DNA of 64,000 nucleotides from Conchocele bisecta. Its lineage: Eukaryota > Mollusca > Bivalvia > Lucinida > Thyasiridae. Made by a program: the position numbers and the translations under genes. Shown one piece after another: positions 1 to 11,181 of this stretch. The stretch's first letter is position 1. The number at the start of each line of letters is the position of its first letter. The notes under the pieces are model-generated. The model had not been told where the DNA came from and did not search any database. It was given only the letters and a program-made list of their open reading frames with translations. The stretch lies in NCBI GenBank assembly GCA_029237695.1, contig CM055271.1, positions 79,433,488 to 79,497,487 of the forward strand, given 5' to 3'.

Positions 1-192
1 ACGACACTAACCTACTATTCTCTATTTCTCCACCACCTTGAATGCCAATGATGCTACCGTTTGATTGGTTGACTATGTCGTGGGAACAAGATGACTGACT
101 CCTTCGAAACAAGATGATATATCATGGGAATATAAATATAAATAAAAAATCGTATGGAAAATATATTTTTTAAGTCCATATTTTGTGATTAT

Positions 193-516
193 TACGGAGC
201 CCCGCAGGGGACATGGATTGTTTTAATATTAATTCGTTCCCACGAAATAACAATTCGTTCCCTGAATTTAGCAATTCGCTCCCTCGAATTAACAATTCGT
301 TCCCACGATATAGCTATTGGTTCCCACGAATTAACAATTCGTTTCCGTGGGAACGTATTGTTATTTCGTGGGAACGAATTTTTAAATTGAGGGAAAGAAT
401 TGTTAATTCGTAGGAACAAATTGTTAATTCGTGGGAACGAATTGTTAATTCGTAGGAACGAATTGTTCCCACGAATTAAGAAAAAAAAGAATTATACGTC
501 CCCTGCGGGACTCCGT
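193..516. repeat. Foldback element with inner 22-24 bp repeat array
   Basis: The ends are inverted copies of each other: ACGGAGCCCCGCAGGGGAC at 194-212, and its complement with one mismatch at 499-516. Between them a short unit built on GTTCCCACGAATTAACAATT runs in one orientation from about 235 to 345 and in the opposite orientation from about 345 to 475. The whole segment could therefore fold on itself. It resembles a foldback or MITE-type element. No protein is expected from the short ORFs here. Confidence 0.7.
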
Positions 517-973
517 AGATTATTGATACGATCAGTAGGCGATCGACTCAGAGAACGAGAATGAGGCGTGTTTGATTGATCTATGCTGGAGTACTCTATC
601 TGAGCTGGAGAACTAAGCCGAGCTACAACTGTAGTCTCGTGATCACGAATGTGGCTGTGACTGAAGAAAAGGGGCTCATGAAATTTGCGAGCAGTGTAAA
701 TTGAGACCAGACAGTGCGTCCGGATCAGGATCTGTATTGATCGCCATTCAGTCTGTGAAACACCTACATGTAGCCTGCCTCCAACAAACGCTGCATGTTA
801 ATATATACTCTATATAATATAGATCCTTAACACGCCGCATTGTGCGCAAATATCTGGATCAGGACCGGTGAGAAATCCCATAAGCCTCATTTATACAATC
901 ATAGTCACAAATGTCAGCCAGTGGTCAGACCGTGAGGTTGAATAATACTCATTGCCCTTGTATCCCACCATAT
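517..973. other. Intergenic, no gene seen
   Basis: I see no credible coding exon. Bases 710-740 (GCGTCCGGATCAGGATCTG and neighbours) resemble a short dispersed motif also found near 6660, 28130 and 36490, where a 'cagatcctgatcaga' core recurs. Confidence 0.4.
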
Positions 974-1206
974 TTCAGACACGCCATGCGATTTTGTAAC
1001 TTCTCACAACTTCGTTATTTCATGAAATACATTTACAAAACTTAAACATGTTTTCCATAAATGAATTCACAGTACATATTCTACATGTACTCTGACATTT
1101 GTGTCAACTTCGGAAGTCATTTACGGAAATTATCTCATTTTCTGAAAATATATTTCATGAAATATCGCAGATGTCCGTAGGTACAAACTCACATGGCGTG
1201 TCTCAT
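974..1206. mobile_element. MITE-like element, family B
   Basis: A ~235-bp unit with inverted ends around TTTTGTAACTTC and its partner near GATGTCCGTAGGTACAAA. It is closely related to the unit at 14717-14965, with partial copies near 27223-27290 and 44390-44443. Inverted ends, small size and no coding capacity indicate a non-autonomous DNA transposon; the superfamily is not clear from the ends. Confidence 0.55.
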
Positions 1207-1303
1207 TTACTATACATCTGGTACATATTTTTGCACTATTCATCATCACGATTCCCGTGACTGGTCCCGTGACTGGTCAGCATTCGCTACTTCCATCGAT
1301 AAT

Positions 1304-1803
1304 NNNNNNNNNNNNNNNNNNNNNNNNNNNNNNNNNNNNNNNNNNNNNNNNNNNNNNNNNNNNNNNNNNNNNNNNNNNNNNNNNNNNNNNNNNNNNNNNN
1401 NNNNNNNNNNNNNNNNNNNNNNNNNNNNNNNNNNNNNNNNNNNNNNNNNNNNNNNNNNNNNNNNNNNNNNNNNNNNNNNNNNNNNNNNNNNNNNNNNNNN
1501 NNNNNNNNNNNNNNNNNNNNNNNNNNNNNNNNNNNNNNNNNNNNNNNNNNNNNNNNNNNNNNNNNNNNNNNNNNNNNNNNNNNNNNNNNNNNNNNNNNNN
1601 NNNNNNNNNNNNNNNNNNNNNNNNNNNNNNNNNNNNNNNNNNNNNNNNNNNNNNNNNNNNNNNNNNNNNNNNNNNNNNNNNNNNNNNNNNNNNNNNNNNN
1701 NNNNNNNNNNNNNNNNNNNNNNNNNNNNNNNNNNNNNNNNNNNNNNNNNNNNNNNNNNNNNNNNNNNNNNNNNNNNNNNNNNNNNNNNNNNNNNNNNNNN
1801 NNN
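1304..1803. other. Assembly gap of exactly 500 N
   Basis: The run of N is exactly 500 bases, which suggests a fixed-size scaffold gap and not a measured length. The same 13 bases (TTCCATCGATAAT) end the left contig at 1291-1303 and begin the right contig at 1804-1816. The gap lies at the edge of a tandem array. Confidence 0.95.
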
Positions 1804-2655
1804 TTCCATCGATAATGACTTAGCAACCAGTGTAGACCCACTCTACCCGGATAATGACTTAGAAACCAGTGTAGACCCACTCTACCGGGATAATGACTTA
1901 GCAATCAGTGTAGACACACTCTACCGGGATAACGACTTAGCAACCAGTATAGACCCACTCTATCGGGATAATGACTTAGCAACCAGTGTAGACACACTCT
2001 ACCGGGATAATGACTTAGCAACCAGTATAGACCCACTCTATCGGGATAATGACTTAGAACCTAGCACCAGTGTAGCAAACACACTCTACCGGGATAATGA
2101 CTTAGCAACCAGTGTAGACCCACTCTACCGGGATAATGACTTAGCAACCAGTGTAGACCCACTCTACCGGGATAATGACTTAGCAACCAGTGTAGACCCA
2201 CTCTACCGGGATAATGACTTAGCAACCAGTGTAGACCCACTCTACCGGGATAATGACTTAGCAACCAGTGTAGACCCACTCTACCGGGATAATGACTTAG
2301 CACAGTGTAGACCCACTACGTTACCGGATCATGACTTACCGGATAATGACTTAGCAACAGTGTAGACCCACTCTACCGGGATAATGACTTAGCAACCAGT
2401 GTAGACCCACTCTCCGGGATAATGACTTTATTAGCAATTCCAGTGTAGACCCACACTAACCGGGAATAATGATCTTAGCAACCAGTGTAGACACCCACTC
2501 TACCGGGATTAATGAACTTAGCAACCAGTGTAGACCCACTCTACCGGGATAATGAACCTTAGCAACCATGTAGACCACCCAAACCCTACCGGGTAATGAC
2601 TAGAACCAGTGTAGACCCATAACGGATAATGACTTAGCAACCAGTGTAAACCCAC
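1804..2655. repeat. 39-bp minisatellite array
   Basis: About 21 tandem copies of a 39-bp unit containing GACTTAGCAACCAGTGTAGA and ending CTCTACCGGG. Copies in the left two thirds are nearly identical; those after about 2340 carry indels and decay. The unit length is a multiple of three, so a 13-residue repeat stays open through most of the array. The period explains the open frame without a gene. The array also borders the 500-N gap and probably extends into it. Confidence 0.9.
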
Positions 2656-2679
2656 TATATCTGATCATGATCAACAATG

Positions 2680-3825
2680 CTTGTAATATTGTACATGTAG
2701 CGAAATTCTGAATAAATATGACAAGTAAACAAGTAACCATTTTAACGCTGCATTCGCAAACACTATATACCCAGATGAGCTGGCTGATAATACATATTTT
2801 TTATTGTTATCATATAGCCATGCAACTTTGTTTTGTTTTTGAGTCACAATGCATATATGTGGACAGTTTTGTGTTATAAATGAATTATAATATTAAATTT
2901 CCATAATAAAGTTGTCGGTATAATATTATTACACGCCTATTTGTTGTGTTAAAACCCTTTCTGTGGTCGTATGTACAGACTGTATGTTGATAATAATATA
3001 TTATGATTTCACTATTATTGGTAGACAAGGGAACGACTTTCCTGGGCTTGTCAATAGCAGATACACCCATTGACTTGCTTTGGGTAGCGCATAGGTACTA
3101 TCGCCGTATACCAGCTTAAAGTTAATGTACGATTGTGCCGATGCTTGCTACGTGACACAGGTCTGGCTGAAGTCCGAGACAATTAGTTAGCCAAACAAAA
3201 AATATAAACACAACAAACACTATATACCCAGATGAGCCGACTCGTAGCGATCCAGCTCATCAGGGTCTACAGTGTCTTCCCAATCGCTTTGATGTTTCCT
3301 TCAAAGAATGCCTCTTCCTGATAATGTATCAGTCCAGTTTCATCACCGAGGAGTCCGTATCAAATATTTAGTGGTAAAGGGTAAAAAACCTACCTAATAT
3401 ATATACTGGTTTGATATGTTGTACATACGTCCGGTTTTGTCAGATCCTATTTCAAATGAACACTCCGGATTATAATACAGCAATCCATTGTGGTATGAGT
3501 ATCGCCAGGTACAGCGGTATATGATGAACATTTTCAGAACATTCACTCTATCTCCTTATTCGTTCACGAAAGTATACATGTATGTCGTTACAACTCGTTT
3601 TAATCGTCTCTCTCCGAGTTGTAACAACATATGTTTTTGCTGAAAAAAGCGAAATATTCGGAATGTTAACCAGTTAACGAACTTAACCCGTGTTTAATAT
3701 ATTTAGTTAATTGAATGAGAGACGTTTCTTTTGCAGAAATAAGCTAAGTAGTCGGACATTATAGTATATGAAGGTTAAATATCTGACCCATTAAGAGAGG
3801 GTGGACGTATATTTGGTTACCTATA
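2680..3825. other. Upstream flank of sulfotransferase-like gene, no gene seen
   Basis: AT-rich sequence with no ORF that looks like an exon. The phrase CACTATATACCCAGATGAGC occurs twice, at about 2759-2778 and 3217-3236. A promoter for the gene starting at 3826 may lie here, but I see no clear TATA box at a fixed distance. Confidence 0.35.
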
Positions 3826-3985
3826 ATGGCAACACGTTCTGGATCGGAGCCCAGCGAATTTAGTGCGTGGTCGGGTAAAACGTACGGTGGTGTAGTTGTA
3901 TGGGAATATTGCACGGAGCTGGAACAGATAAAAACAATGAAGGTTCTAGATGATGACGTTTGGATTTGCACATTTCCTAGATCAG
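3826..3985 (+). CDS. Sulfotransferase-family protein, first coding exon (partial gene)
   Basis: This exon encodes 53 residues and ends one base into the next codon. Its C-terminal end reads VLDDDVWICTFPRSG, matching the strand-loop that binds the 5'-phosphate of PAPS in cytosolic-type sulfotransferases (family form YPKSGTxW). These enzymes transfer sulfate from PAPS to hydroxyls or amines. The donor is AG|GTATTG at 3985/3986. The exon at 6315 starts with the matching phase and completes the Gly-Thr-Thr of the loop. The usual lysine of the loop is arginine here. The start ATG at 3826 follows an in-frame non-coding stretch. Either a divergent family member or a decaying gene is possible. Confidence 0.6.
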
Positions 3986-4583
3986 GTATTGTATTGTACA
4001 CCACCGCCTGCGCTAATTTTGCCAATATTTGACGTTAGGAGCGCAATATCGTTGCGCGGCGGAACAAGTGGCATACTTATACAGATATTATCGACATACA
4101 AAAATCAAATAACCTTTTTTATTATATACGTACATCATTCGATATGTATGTGTGCTTAAAAAAATATACAAACTATAAATAAAATAAAAAAATTAGTGGT
4201 GATTTAGAAGGAAATATGAAGTCACGAGAAGTCAATATGGAAAATTCGTATCAATCGAGAAATATCCGTGTCTTCGATTGGTCAGATGCTGGTCATCTGA
4301 TCTTCGATATAAATGCACATTGACATAAGAAAGTTGATTCAAAATGTAATATTGACCCGCAGGCGGAGTGACGTTGTGGAATGGCTAAAGTCTCTTTGGT
4401 GTCATTAAAATCCATGACGTTGCCAACTATATCACGCTCTTCACCAGCAACGTCGCGAATCATGATGATTATGAATTGCGCCAAAATGGCGTAACGCAAG
4501 ATTAATCCTAATGTTCGCAGTGTATATGGATAGTGATGCTTTATTATTGATAACAAAACAATTATCGCCGTGTCGCATCGGTC

Positions 4584-4679
4584 AATACGTGATTTTATCG
4601 ACCCGATAAAAGTGATATCGACCTCGGACTTCGTCAAAAGTCAATATCACGTTTATCGGGTCGATACAACTACGTATTA
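4584..4679. repeat. Imperfect inverted repeat (hairpin)
   Basis: The left arm contains TTTATCGACCCGATAAA and the right arm contains TTTATCGGGTCGATA, with outer arms AATACGTGAT and ACTACGTATT. It is a ~95-bp foldback sequence inside the putative intron and probably a MITE remnant. Confidence 0.65.
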
Positions 4680-4979
4680 ACCTCACAACAAGGCGATACT
4701 TGTATAATATTGGCGTCTTGCGTTGCATTGTGTTTCAATGGGAATCGATAGTACGTATCAGGCATTGACCTGATACAAACATCTAGGTTAGAACGAAATG
4801 AAAACTGACGTTCCATTGGCCGGATGACATCACGTGACGTTACCGAATGACATCAGTGTAATGACGCAACGTAAACACGTCCGCTCTTTCTTCATAGATA
4901 ACGACATCATATGTGGTCAGTTTCGATTATAACCATGATAACACGCTACCTGATAAATAGAATAACAGGTTGCTGTCTT

Positions 4980-5083
4980 TTGATATCAAGTTTATCAGGC
5001 TCGGCTCGGAAACGGTAGGAATTCCTCGGCGAAACTCAGAATTCCTACGCGGTTCCTAGCCTTGTCTGATAAACTTGATATAA
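4980..5083. repeat. Imperfect inverted repeat (foldback), shared with 35.45 kb
   Basis: Arms TGATATCAAGTTTATCAGGC and CTGATAAACTTGATAT face each other, and inner arms AGGAATTCC / GGAATTCCT-like pair as well. A related unit lies at about 35445-35530, where the same GATAAACTTGATATC arm and AGGAATTCCTCGGC core occur, so this is a dispersed family. Confidence 0.7.
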
Positions 5084-6314
5084 TCAAAGTACTGAAAGTA
5101 CTGAAATATGTTATCTCCACGAAAACTTATCACTTGCGGAACTAGAGACTGAAAGTTGAATATTTTCTCAATCATCATCCAGAGGCCAATGTACTGTGAT
5201 GGTGTAAACCCATTCTCATCCATACGCTTTATCTAGAATAAATTACTGTTTGAAACTCCAAGAAACATTGCACGAAACTGGCGGCTAACTGATCACTGCT
5301 ACCTAACTGTGAGCACTAAATATAATAGCTGCTGTATTCATACGCACGAAATGTCTTGATTCGTATTTTCCAGAATTTCACTGATAAACTGAGCCCTAAA
5401 CTGTGTGAAAACTATATAGAATAGTATATGTTGAGTTTTAGATACAAAGCAAGACAGACCAAAACGCCAGAGGAAAAGTTGGCACAGAGGACTATTTTCT
5501 TGGTCGTACTCGCGATTTAGGCGTAGCACGACAACATGGCTGCCCCCATAGAAATTTGCGTCACATAATATGCTATCTCAAGGGAGATAACATAGCAAAA
5601 GACGCTAGCCTGGTAGTCTCTATTCATATTCACTGTTGGAACCAGAGACATATTAGAGACCCTAAATCGCTGATCGAGCGACGTCAATGTAAATGTAATG
5701 CCACACCGTAACGTGTATGCAGTGACGTTCTATTCAACGAAGACCACGTCATATTTGCTTAATCTGCAGCATTGAAAACTACCTGGTAAAAATAAGATCG
5801 TGCTGCTACATGCTACCCATTTATTTACCGTGATTCTGGAGGGATTTATTTCCTTGAAGGAAATATTTCCTCCTAGACGTTCGCGAGACATAACTGATGT
5901 CACGTTTTGACGTCATTTGCGGCGAAGAAACAATTCATATGCTAACGTCAAAAATGTCAATTTTGACAACGTTATGAGGTGGTCTAAGAACAAATTTCAC
6001 ATTTTTCGAAGAGCATGATTGTAATATACAATTTATTCCATTATCATTTTGAAAAACCGGATTTATTTCTCTTGACAACTGTAAATCCGACAAAGAGGCT
6101 CGTGCTCCACACTCGTTCTATCTATTGAACACTTTAATCGCAGTTATTTCACCGGTATTCGAAGTGAGTGCGGCTATGCGATATTATCATCATTAGTTAT
6201 ACTTGGAAACTCGTTGTGTCAATGTACGATGCTGTGCTTGTGGTATAACTAGTATTGTTGTAATGTTAATCACGTACGTATTTATAATAATTAGCCACAA
6301 TGATATCCTTCTAG

Positions 6315-6440
6315 GCACGACGTTGACACAGGAAATCACATATTTGATCCAGACCAGGGATTTTCAGAAGGCTCGAACAGAAGTGCTCGAGGATCGGTCG
6401 CCATTTGTGGAGATCCTCGATCCAGATCCCCGAAGACACA
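6315..6440 (+). CDS. Sulfotransferase-family protein, second coding exon (3' end uncertain)
   Basis: The frame entering from the AG at 6314 reads GTTLTQEITYLIQ, then DFQKA and LEDRSPFVEI. This is the segment that follows the PAPS-binding loop in sulfotransferases, where the family reads GTTWLQEIVxLI and later ERxPFLE. Position and phase fit the exon at 3826-3985. The usual tryptophan after GTT is leucine. The donor is uncertain: MR|GTTTTC near 6442 is one option, and the frame otherwise runs to a TGA at 6473-6475. No later exon (LIKTHLP, 3'-phosphate-binding or dimer motifs) was recognised, so the gene is incomplete or truncated by repeats. Confidence 0.55.
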
Positions 6441-6860
6441 TGAGGTTTTCACAGTGTTCTCTTACCACGTGGTGATTGTAGAAACGGGGCGCATACCACA
6501 CGCCGCCAGTTCGTTGTTAACCCTTTCACCCCTAAGTAACTGGAATGTATTTTGATATGTTAATTGAGCAGCCAATCCAATTATCACAAAATGATTTTCA
6601 GATTAGTCCATTTATTAAAAGGGTTTATTTTTTGTTCAAAAAAAATTACTTTAAAAAAAGTGCAGATCCTGATCAGATCTGCACTGTTTGCATAAACCGC
6701 TATATAGCGGGTTTTCGGGTACAAAGGGTTAAAGAGGGGAACTGGCGGGTAATTGATTCATACTTGAAATGTAGATTCAAATCAGACTGTTTTTGTTTTC
6801 ATAATAATAGATTAAAACAAAATAGCTGACATACATCTATATCGCGTCGCTGAAAAAAAA

Positions 6861-7350
6861 TGGCCCACTCAGTAGACACAAAATGTTCTCTATATCAGAG
6901 ACATCATCTGAGACATTTTCTGGCAAAATAAACATGCAGTCACCATTACCCCACGTATTGATTGGCATTAGTATACATTTTATATCAGACGTAAACTTTC
7001 ACACTGATATCAGGGGCGATAATCGTGTTTCCTTAAAATGTTAATGGACATTACTATTTATTCTCTGTATTTAGTTCTTGATGTGCAATAATAATACTTG
7101 ATAATCTGTCGAAAATATTATTTTTTCAGGCGACGCATTTAATTAGTATACATCATTAAAAATTATCATGCTTCATTTGCATATGAAAATAGCCTGATAC
7201 CACCGCGCGTCACTATCAGTAAAATAAATATTACTAAATGATTATATATGTATAGCGAGCACTCATACATTTTAGAACTGTTGGAATAGTGACTCAATTA
7301 TACACTTAATAATTCCTATAGAGTTTTGTTCTTACTGAGTGGGCATGTAC
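6861..7350 (+). mobile_element. MITE family A copy, weakly preserved left end
   Basis: A ~490-bp copy of the family whose ends read GGTACATGCCCACTCAGTAG and its complement. Here the left end is degraded and starts at GGCCCACTCAGTAGACACA; the right end is CTTACTGAGTGGGCATGTAC. Internal landmarks shared by all copies are ACATCATCTGAGACATTTTC, CGTGTTTCCTTAAAATGTTA and GCGCGTCACTATCAGTAAAA. No coding capacity. Confidence 0.85.
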
Positions 7351-8028
7351 ACATGTCACTATAATACGAGAATTACTTACTTACTGTAATAATTGCTAAA
7401 ATCGCTGCCACCGTGCTTTAACCGATAACATAGGGGGCGGGGGTGGGGGTTGGGGGGTTTATGTCAGGTCAGTTGGTGGCGTAAATATATAAGAACTATC
7501 GCGCTATTACATGCTATTATCATGCTATGAATTCACAATACTACAATTTTACTACAATTATCGAAACTAACATTATACCACATGTGGCCAGTCAGTTACA
7601 GTTTTGTTTTTAGTGAACCTAAATTATCTCCCTTTACATGCCTTGTTACTGTATCACCCGTTTCGTATTTTCGTAATGTCAAGTTCATATGTTGTTTACT
7701 TCTGACGTCATTTATAGGAAATATCGCTTTCAAATCAATACTGCCGACAATCGATAACACTGGTGTGCACTCCGCGCCTAATTCCTGACGAATTCCAATT
7801 TATCTATATACCGAAGAAACTGCACATTTCCGTCTAGAAACCGGCGAAATTTGCGCCGGTTACGAGACGAAACATGCGTTTATGTGATAGATCTAGGTAG
7901 AGTGACAACTCGTCAGGAAAGCGGTGCAGTTTTCGACGTGAAACAGTTTACGCCGTCGCGGACTGTATTACCATTAATGTGATACTGGAGATTCATAACC
8001 GGTGCAATTTGTAATTACAGTACAGTAC
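7351..8028. other. Intergenic, no gene seen
   Basis: It contains a G-rich run at 7432-7460 (GGGGGCGGGGGTGGGGGTTG), which could form a G-quadruplex, and otherwise AT-rich sequence. The ORF at 7582-7788 has no recognisable domain or flanking splice sites that support it. Confidence 0.4.
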
Positions 8029-8103
8029 AACCTCTCTACAACAGCCACCCATGGGAAGACGCAAAACTGGCTGTTGTAGAGAGGTGGCTGTTGTAGGGAG
8101 GTT
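8029..8103. repeat. Hairpin with pogo-like end CAACCTCTCTACAACAGCC
   Basis: ACAACCTCTCTACAACAGCCA faces TGGCTGTTGTAGAGAGGT, followed by a further copy of GGCTGTTGTAGGGAGGTT. The preceding TACAGTACAACC suggests a TA-flanked CAGT terminus, similar in style to the short hairpins at 24.3, 25.7, 32.0 and 33.7 kb. Confidence 0.5.
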
Positions 8104-8235
8104 AATGCTGTTTATTTATTTTCTTCGATAATTCTCATCAAAAACATGCTTTGGCAACATTTTAGAATCATTTCCAATGATAACATATCGGAGGCACATA
8201 CGTAGTCATCGTTGTAATATGTGCGAACTATGGAT

Positions 8236-8985
8236 GTGGATATATTGGCAATACGTGTGAACTCTGGGCTGTGGTAATCTTGGCAATATGTGTGCACTCT
8301 GGGATGTGGTTATCGTGGCAATATGTGTGAACTATGGGATGTGGTTATCGTGGCAATATATGTATACGTGTGAACTCTGGGCTGTGGTAATCTTGGCAAT
8401 ATGTGTGTACTCTGGGATGTGGTTATCGTGGCAATATGTGTGAACTCTGTATGTGGTTATCTTGGCAATATGTGTGAACTCTGGGATGTGGTTATCTTGG
8501 CAATATGTGTGTGAACTCTGGGATGTGGTCATCGTGGCAATAATTGTGAACTCTCGGATGTGGTTATCGGGGCAATATGTGTGAAATCTGGATGTGGTTA
8601 TCTTGGCAATACGTGTGAACTCTGGGATGTTGTCATCGTGGCAATAATTGTGAACTCTCGGATGTGGTTATCGGGGCAATATGTGTGAAATCTGGATGTG
8701 GTTATCTTGGCAATACGTGTGAACTCTGGGATGTGGTAATCTTGGCAATATGTGTGAACTCTGGGATGTGGTAATCTTGGAAATATGTGTGAAATCTGGA
8801 TTTGGTTATCTTGGCAATACGTGTGAACTCTGGGATGTGGCAATCTTGGCAATATGTGTGAACCCTGGGATGTGGTTATCGTGACAATATGTGTGAACTC
8901 TGGGATGTGGTAATCTTGGCAATATGTGTGAACTCTGGGATGTGGTTATCGTGACAATATGTGTGAACTGTGTGCTGTGGTAAAG
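8236..8985. repeat. 35-bp minisatellite array
   Basis: About 21 copies of a 35-bp unit containing GGCAATATGTGTGAACTCTG and GGATGTGGTTATC. Copies vary by substitutions and small indels, and some carry insertions (for example near 8360). A larger block is duplicated: the sequence around 8540-8610 recurs at 8640-8710. It is non-coding; the ORFs on the minus strand simply follow the array. Confidence 0.9.
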
Positions 8986-8989
8986 AAAG

Positions 8990-10230
8990 TTCGGGCACTA
9001 ACACTGCTTGATTGCGAGTTGACATGGCCAATGGATGCACAAAAAACGTTGATAACGTGGCATGGTTAACGCAGGCGGTTGTGTACTAACTAATGTCCAA
9101 ATGCGTCGAAAGAAGTCGAAGGGCTTCACTAGACGCCTGGGAACAGTAAGAACAGTAGGTAAGAATACGTTGTAGTTTCCGACAATACAGTATACGATCA
9201 AATTGCCTGCAAATAATGTATGTAAGAACAGTCATCGTGTTCGCCTTCGATGGGTTCCGGGAGACACGAGGCACTGAAGTCACGGTGTGACGTGGTGGTT
9301 ATCACAAGAAAGTGACTGTGAATGGGTTTGGTTTAAACAATATTTATTTCAAATGATATACATGTATATACATATATTCATCAAAATACATATAAAGTAA
9401 CGGTGAATAAGGATTAGAAAACAAGCTCACAGAGCTTATGTGAGTTCTTCTCCTTGAGTAAAGCATCAGTAAATGGGAATGTGGCAAGAATGCATATAAA
9501 GTATACATATGTAAGTTTTGTTAGATAATTGAAGGAAAAAAAATAGTTATCCCAAGCATGCACTCCGAACCATTGGCATTGAATTCAATTGAACTGTTAT
9601 AACGATATATGACTGGCATTTGTCCTGCTATTTGCAGTTTACAAGATAATCGTTACAAACCGTTCAGTCGCAGGGGCAGTCTCCCGTCATGCAGTGAAAA
9701 CTTTAGAGGCAATAATGAATTGTTGAACCGTTTTGAATACAAGACTGTTTTCATTGTCCATTAAAAATTCGCTGCCGTAAATTAAGTTATTAAGGATCGG
9801 TGGACAAGGAAGAGATGACAAATATCGTTGTCTTTGATTTGAATAAAGGGGACATGAGAGAATGTAGTGATTAGCATTTTCGATTGCGCCACATGCGCAT
9901 GTAGCGCTATCAACTATTGATCTCCGGAATAAGTCGTAGTTCAGCGCGCTACACCCTAGCCGGATACGAGTCAGGAGAATTTGGCGTTGTCGATTAGTAG
10001 CTGTCTAGTAGTAGGTTGATGGTTTACGCAAGTTAACATTTAGTACATTCTTAAACGAGTTAAGGGTTGGGCTGTTTCTTGCATTCGAGGTTTAGCGTCC
10101 CTGCAACAGGTGAGGTCATATAGAGACGGCACATCGGTTCCAACTCTCATCCGCAAGACCAGCGGGATGGACATGCCATGAAAGCATATTATCATGATTA
10201 GGGTGGGGATTCAACCCACATCCTCTGATG
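8990..10230. other. Intergenic, no gene recognised
   Basis: No exon-like frame with splice sites or known domain was seen. The right part (10080-10220), with TCCTCTGATGTTAAAG and ATTCAACCCACATCC, has the look of a dispersed repeat boundary and runs directly into the MITE at 10231. Confidence 0.35.
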
Positions 10231-10702
10231 TTAAAGGTACATGCCCACTCAGTAGGCACACACTGTTCTTTATAGCAAGTAAATAAATGTCACTATTTCA
10301 CCGGTTCTAAAAATTACAAATGTCCGCTATACAGATAAACTAATTTAATAATATTTATTTTACTGATAGTGACGCGCGGTGGTATCAGACTTTGTTCATA
10401 TGCAAATGAGTAATTAAATGCGTCACCTGAAAAACATAATATTTTCGACAGACTATAAAGTAAGATCAATGCACAGCAACAAATAAAAACAGAGCATAAA
10501 TAGTAATGTCCGTTCACATTTTAAGGAAACACGGTTATCGCCTCTGATATCAGTGTGGAATTTTACGTCTGATTTAAAATGTATAATAATGGCAATCAAT
10601 ACGTGGGGTAACACAAAATCTTTATTTTGCCAGAACATTTCTCAGATGGTGTCTCTGATATAAACAACATATTGTGCCTACTGAGTGGACATTTACCTTT
10701 AA
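10231..10702 (-). mobile_element. MITE family A copy, reverse orientation
   Basis: It is bounded by TTAAAGGTACATGCCCACTC at the left and GAGTGGACATTTACCTTTAA at the right. Internal landmarks appear in reverse complement order relative to 11182-11730. Length is about 470 bp. Confidence 0.85.
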
Positions 10703-10768
10703 ATTTCCAGTGCTCTAACCTCTAGGTCACAACCCATCATTGGTGATTACAAGAACGTCCTCTGCTAT

Positions 10769-11085
10769 GGTGTACAAACGGGGTGAAAACTAAAACTACA
10801 TGTGCACCTATAAAATATGCAGGTGGACATATACATATACAGCTGCACCTGTAAAATGTAAGTGCACCTACATCTTGATACGTGTGTCGAAAGTCCACCT
10901 ATACTTGTAGGTGCACCTGTATAATGCATAGGTGCACCTGTACTTATTGCATGTGCACCTGTACATTTATAGGTGCACCTGTAAAATTGTATAGTGCATG
11001 GTGTACGAACGGGGTCAAAACTAAAATTACAGATGCACCAAACAAATTTACAAGTGCACCTGTTTTGACGCCTTTCGCACACCAT
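10769..11085. repeat. Short tandem array built on the palindrome AGGTGCACCT
   Basis: Units of roughly 20-24 bp each carry GTGCACCT or the full palindrome AGGTGCACCT. The array is bracketed by two related phrases, GTGTACAAACGGGGTGAAAA near 10769 and GTGTACGAACGGGGTCAAAA near 11001. Both strands give open frames rich in Cys and Thr, but these follow from the repeat. Confidence 0.75.
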
Positions 11086-11124
11086 ACTACTGTGCAGCCA
11101 TGGTATCGTTACAGCTGCATTCAT

Positions 11125-11174
11125 GCTAATTGCGGGAAGTAACTCTGTGAATACTGTGCAGAGTTACTTTCCGC
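11125..11174. repeat. Short hairpin, end of the GCGGGAAGTAACTCTG element
   Basis: GCGGGAAGTAACTCTG faces CAGAGTTACTTTCCGC across an 11-base loop. The same end sequence bounds the larger inverted-repeat element at 20449-20776 and its duplicate at 42837-43170, so this is a minimal internally deleted member. Confidence 0.7.
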
Positions 11175-11181
11175 AACTAAA

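Larger units (their letters stand above)
3986..6314 (+). other. Probable intron of the sulfotransferase-like gene
   Basis: This 2.3-kb stretch lies between two exon candidates of matching phase, with GT at 3986 and AG at 6313-6314. It carries two long imperfect hairpins, at 4584-4679 and 4980-5083. A pyrimidine-rich run (ATATCCTTCTAG) precedes the acceptor. No other coding segment was recognised inside. Confidence 0.5.

Noticed and set aside
1193..2365. 390-codon open frame with 13-residue repeats
   Set aside because: It crosses the 500-N gap and a 39-bp minisatellite. The frame follows from the unit length; no signal peptide, domain or splice support.
8236..8985. Possible CRISPR-like array
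   Set aside because: Units are contiguous 35-bp repeats without unique spacers, in an animal genome; it is a minisatellite. The same holds for 15328-16270 and 37320-38920.
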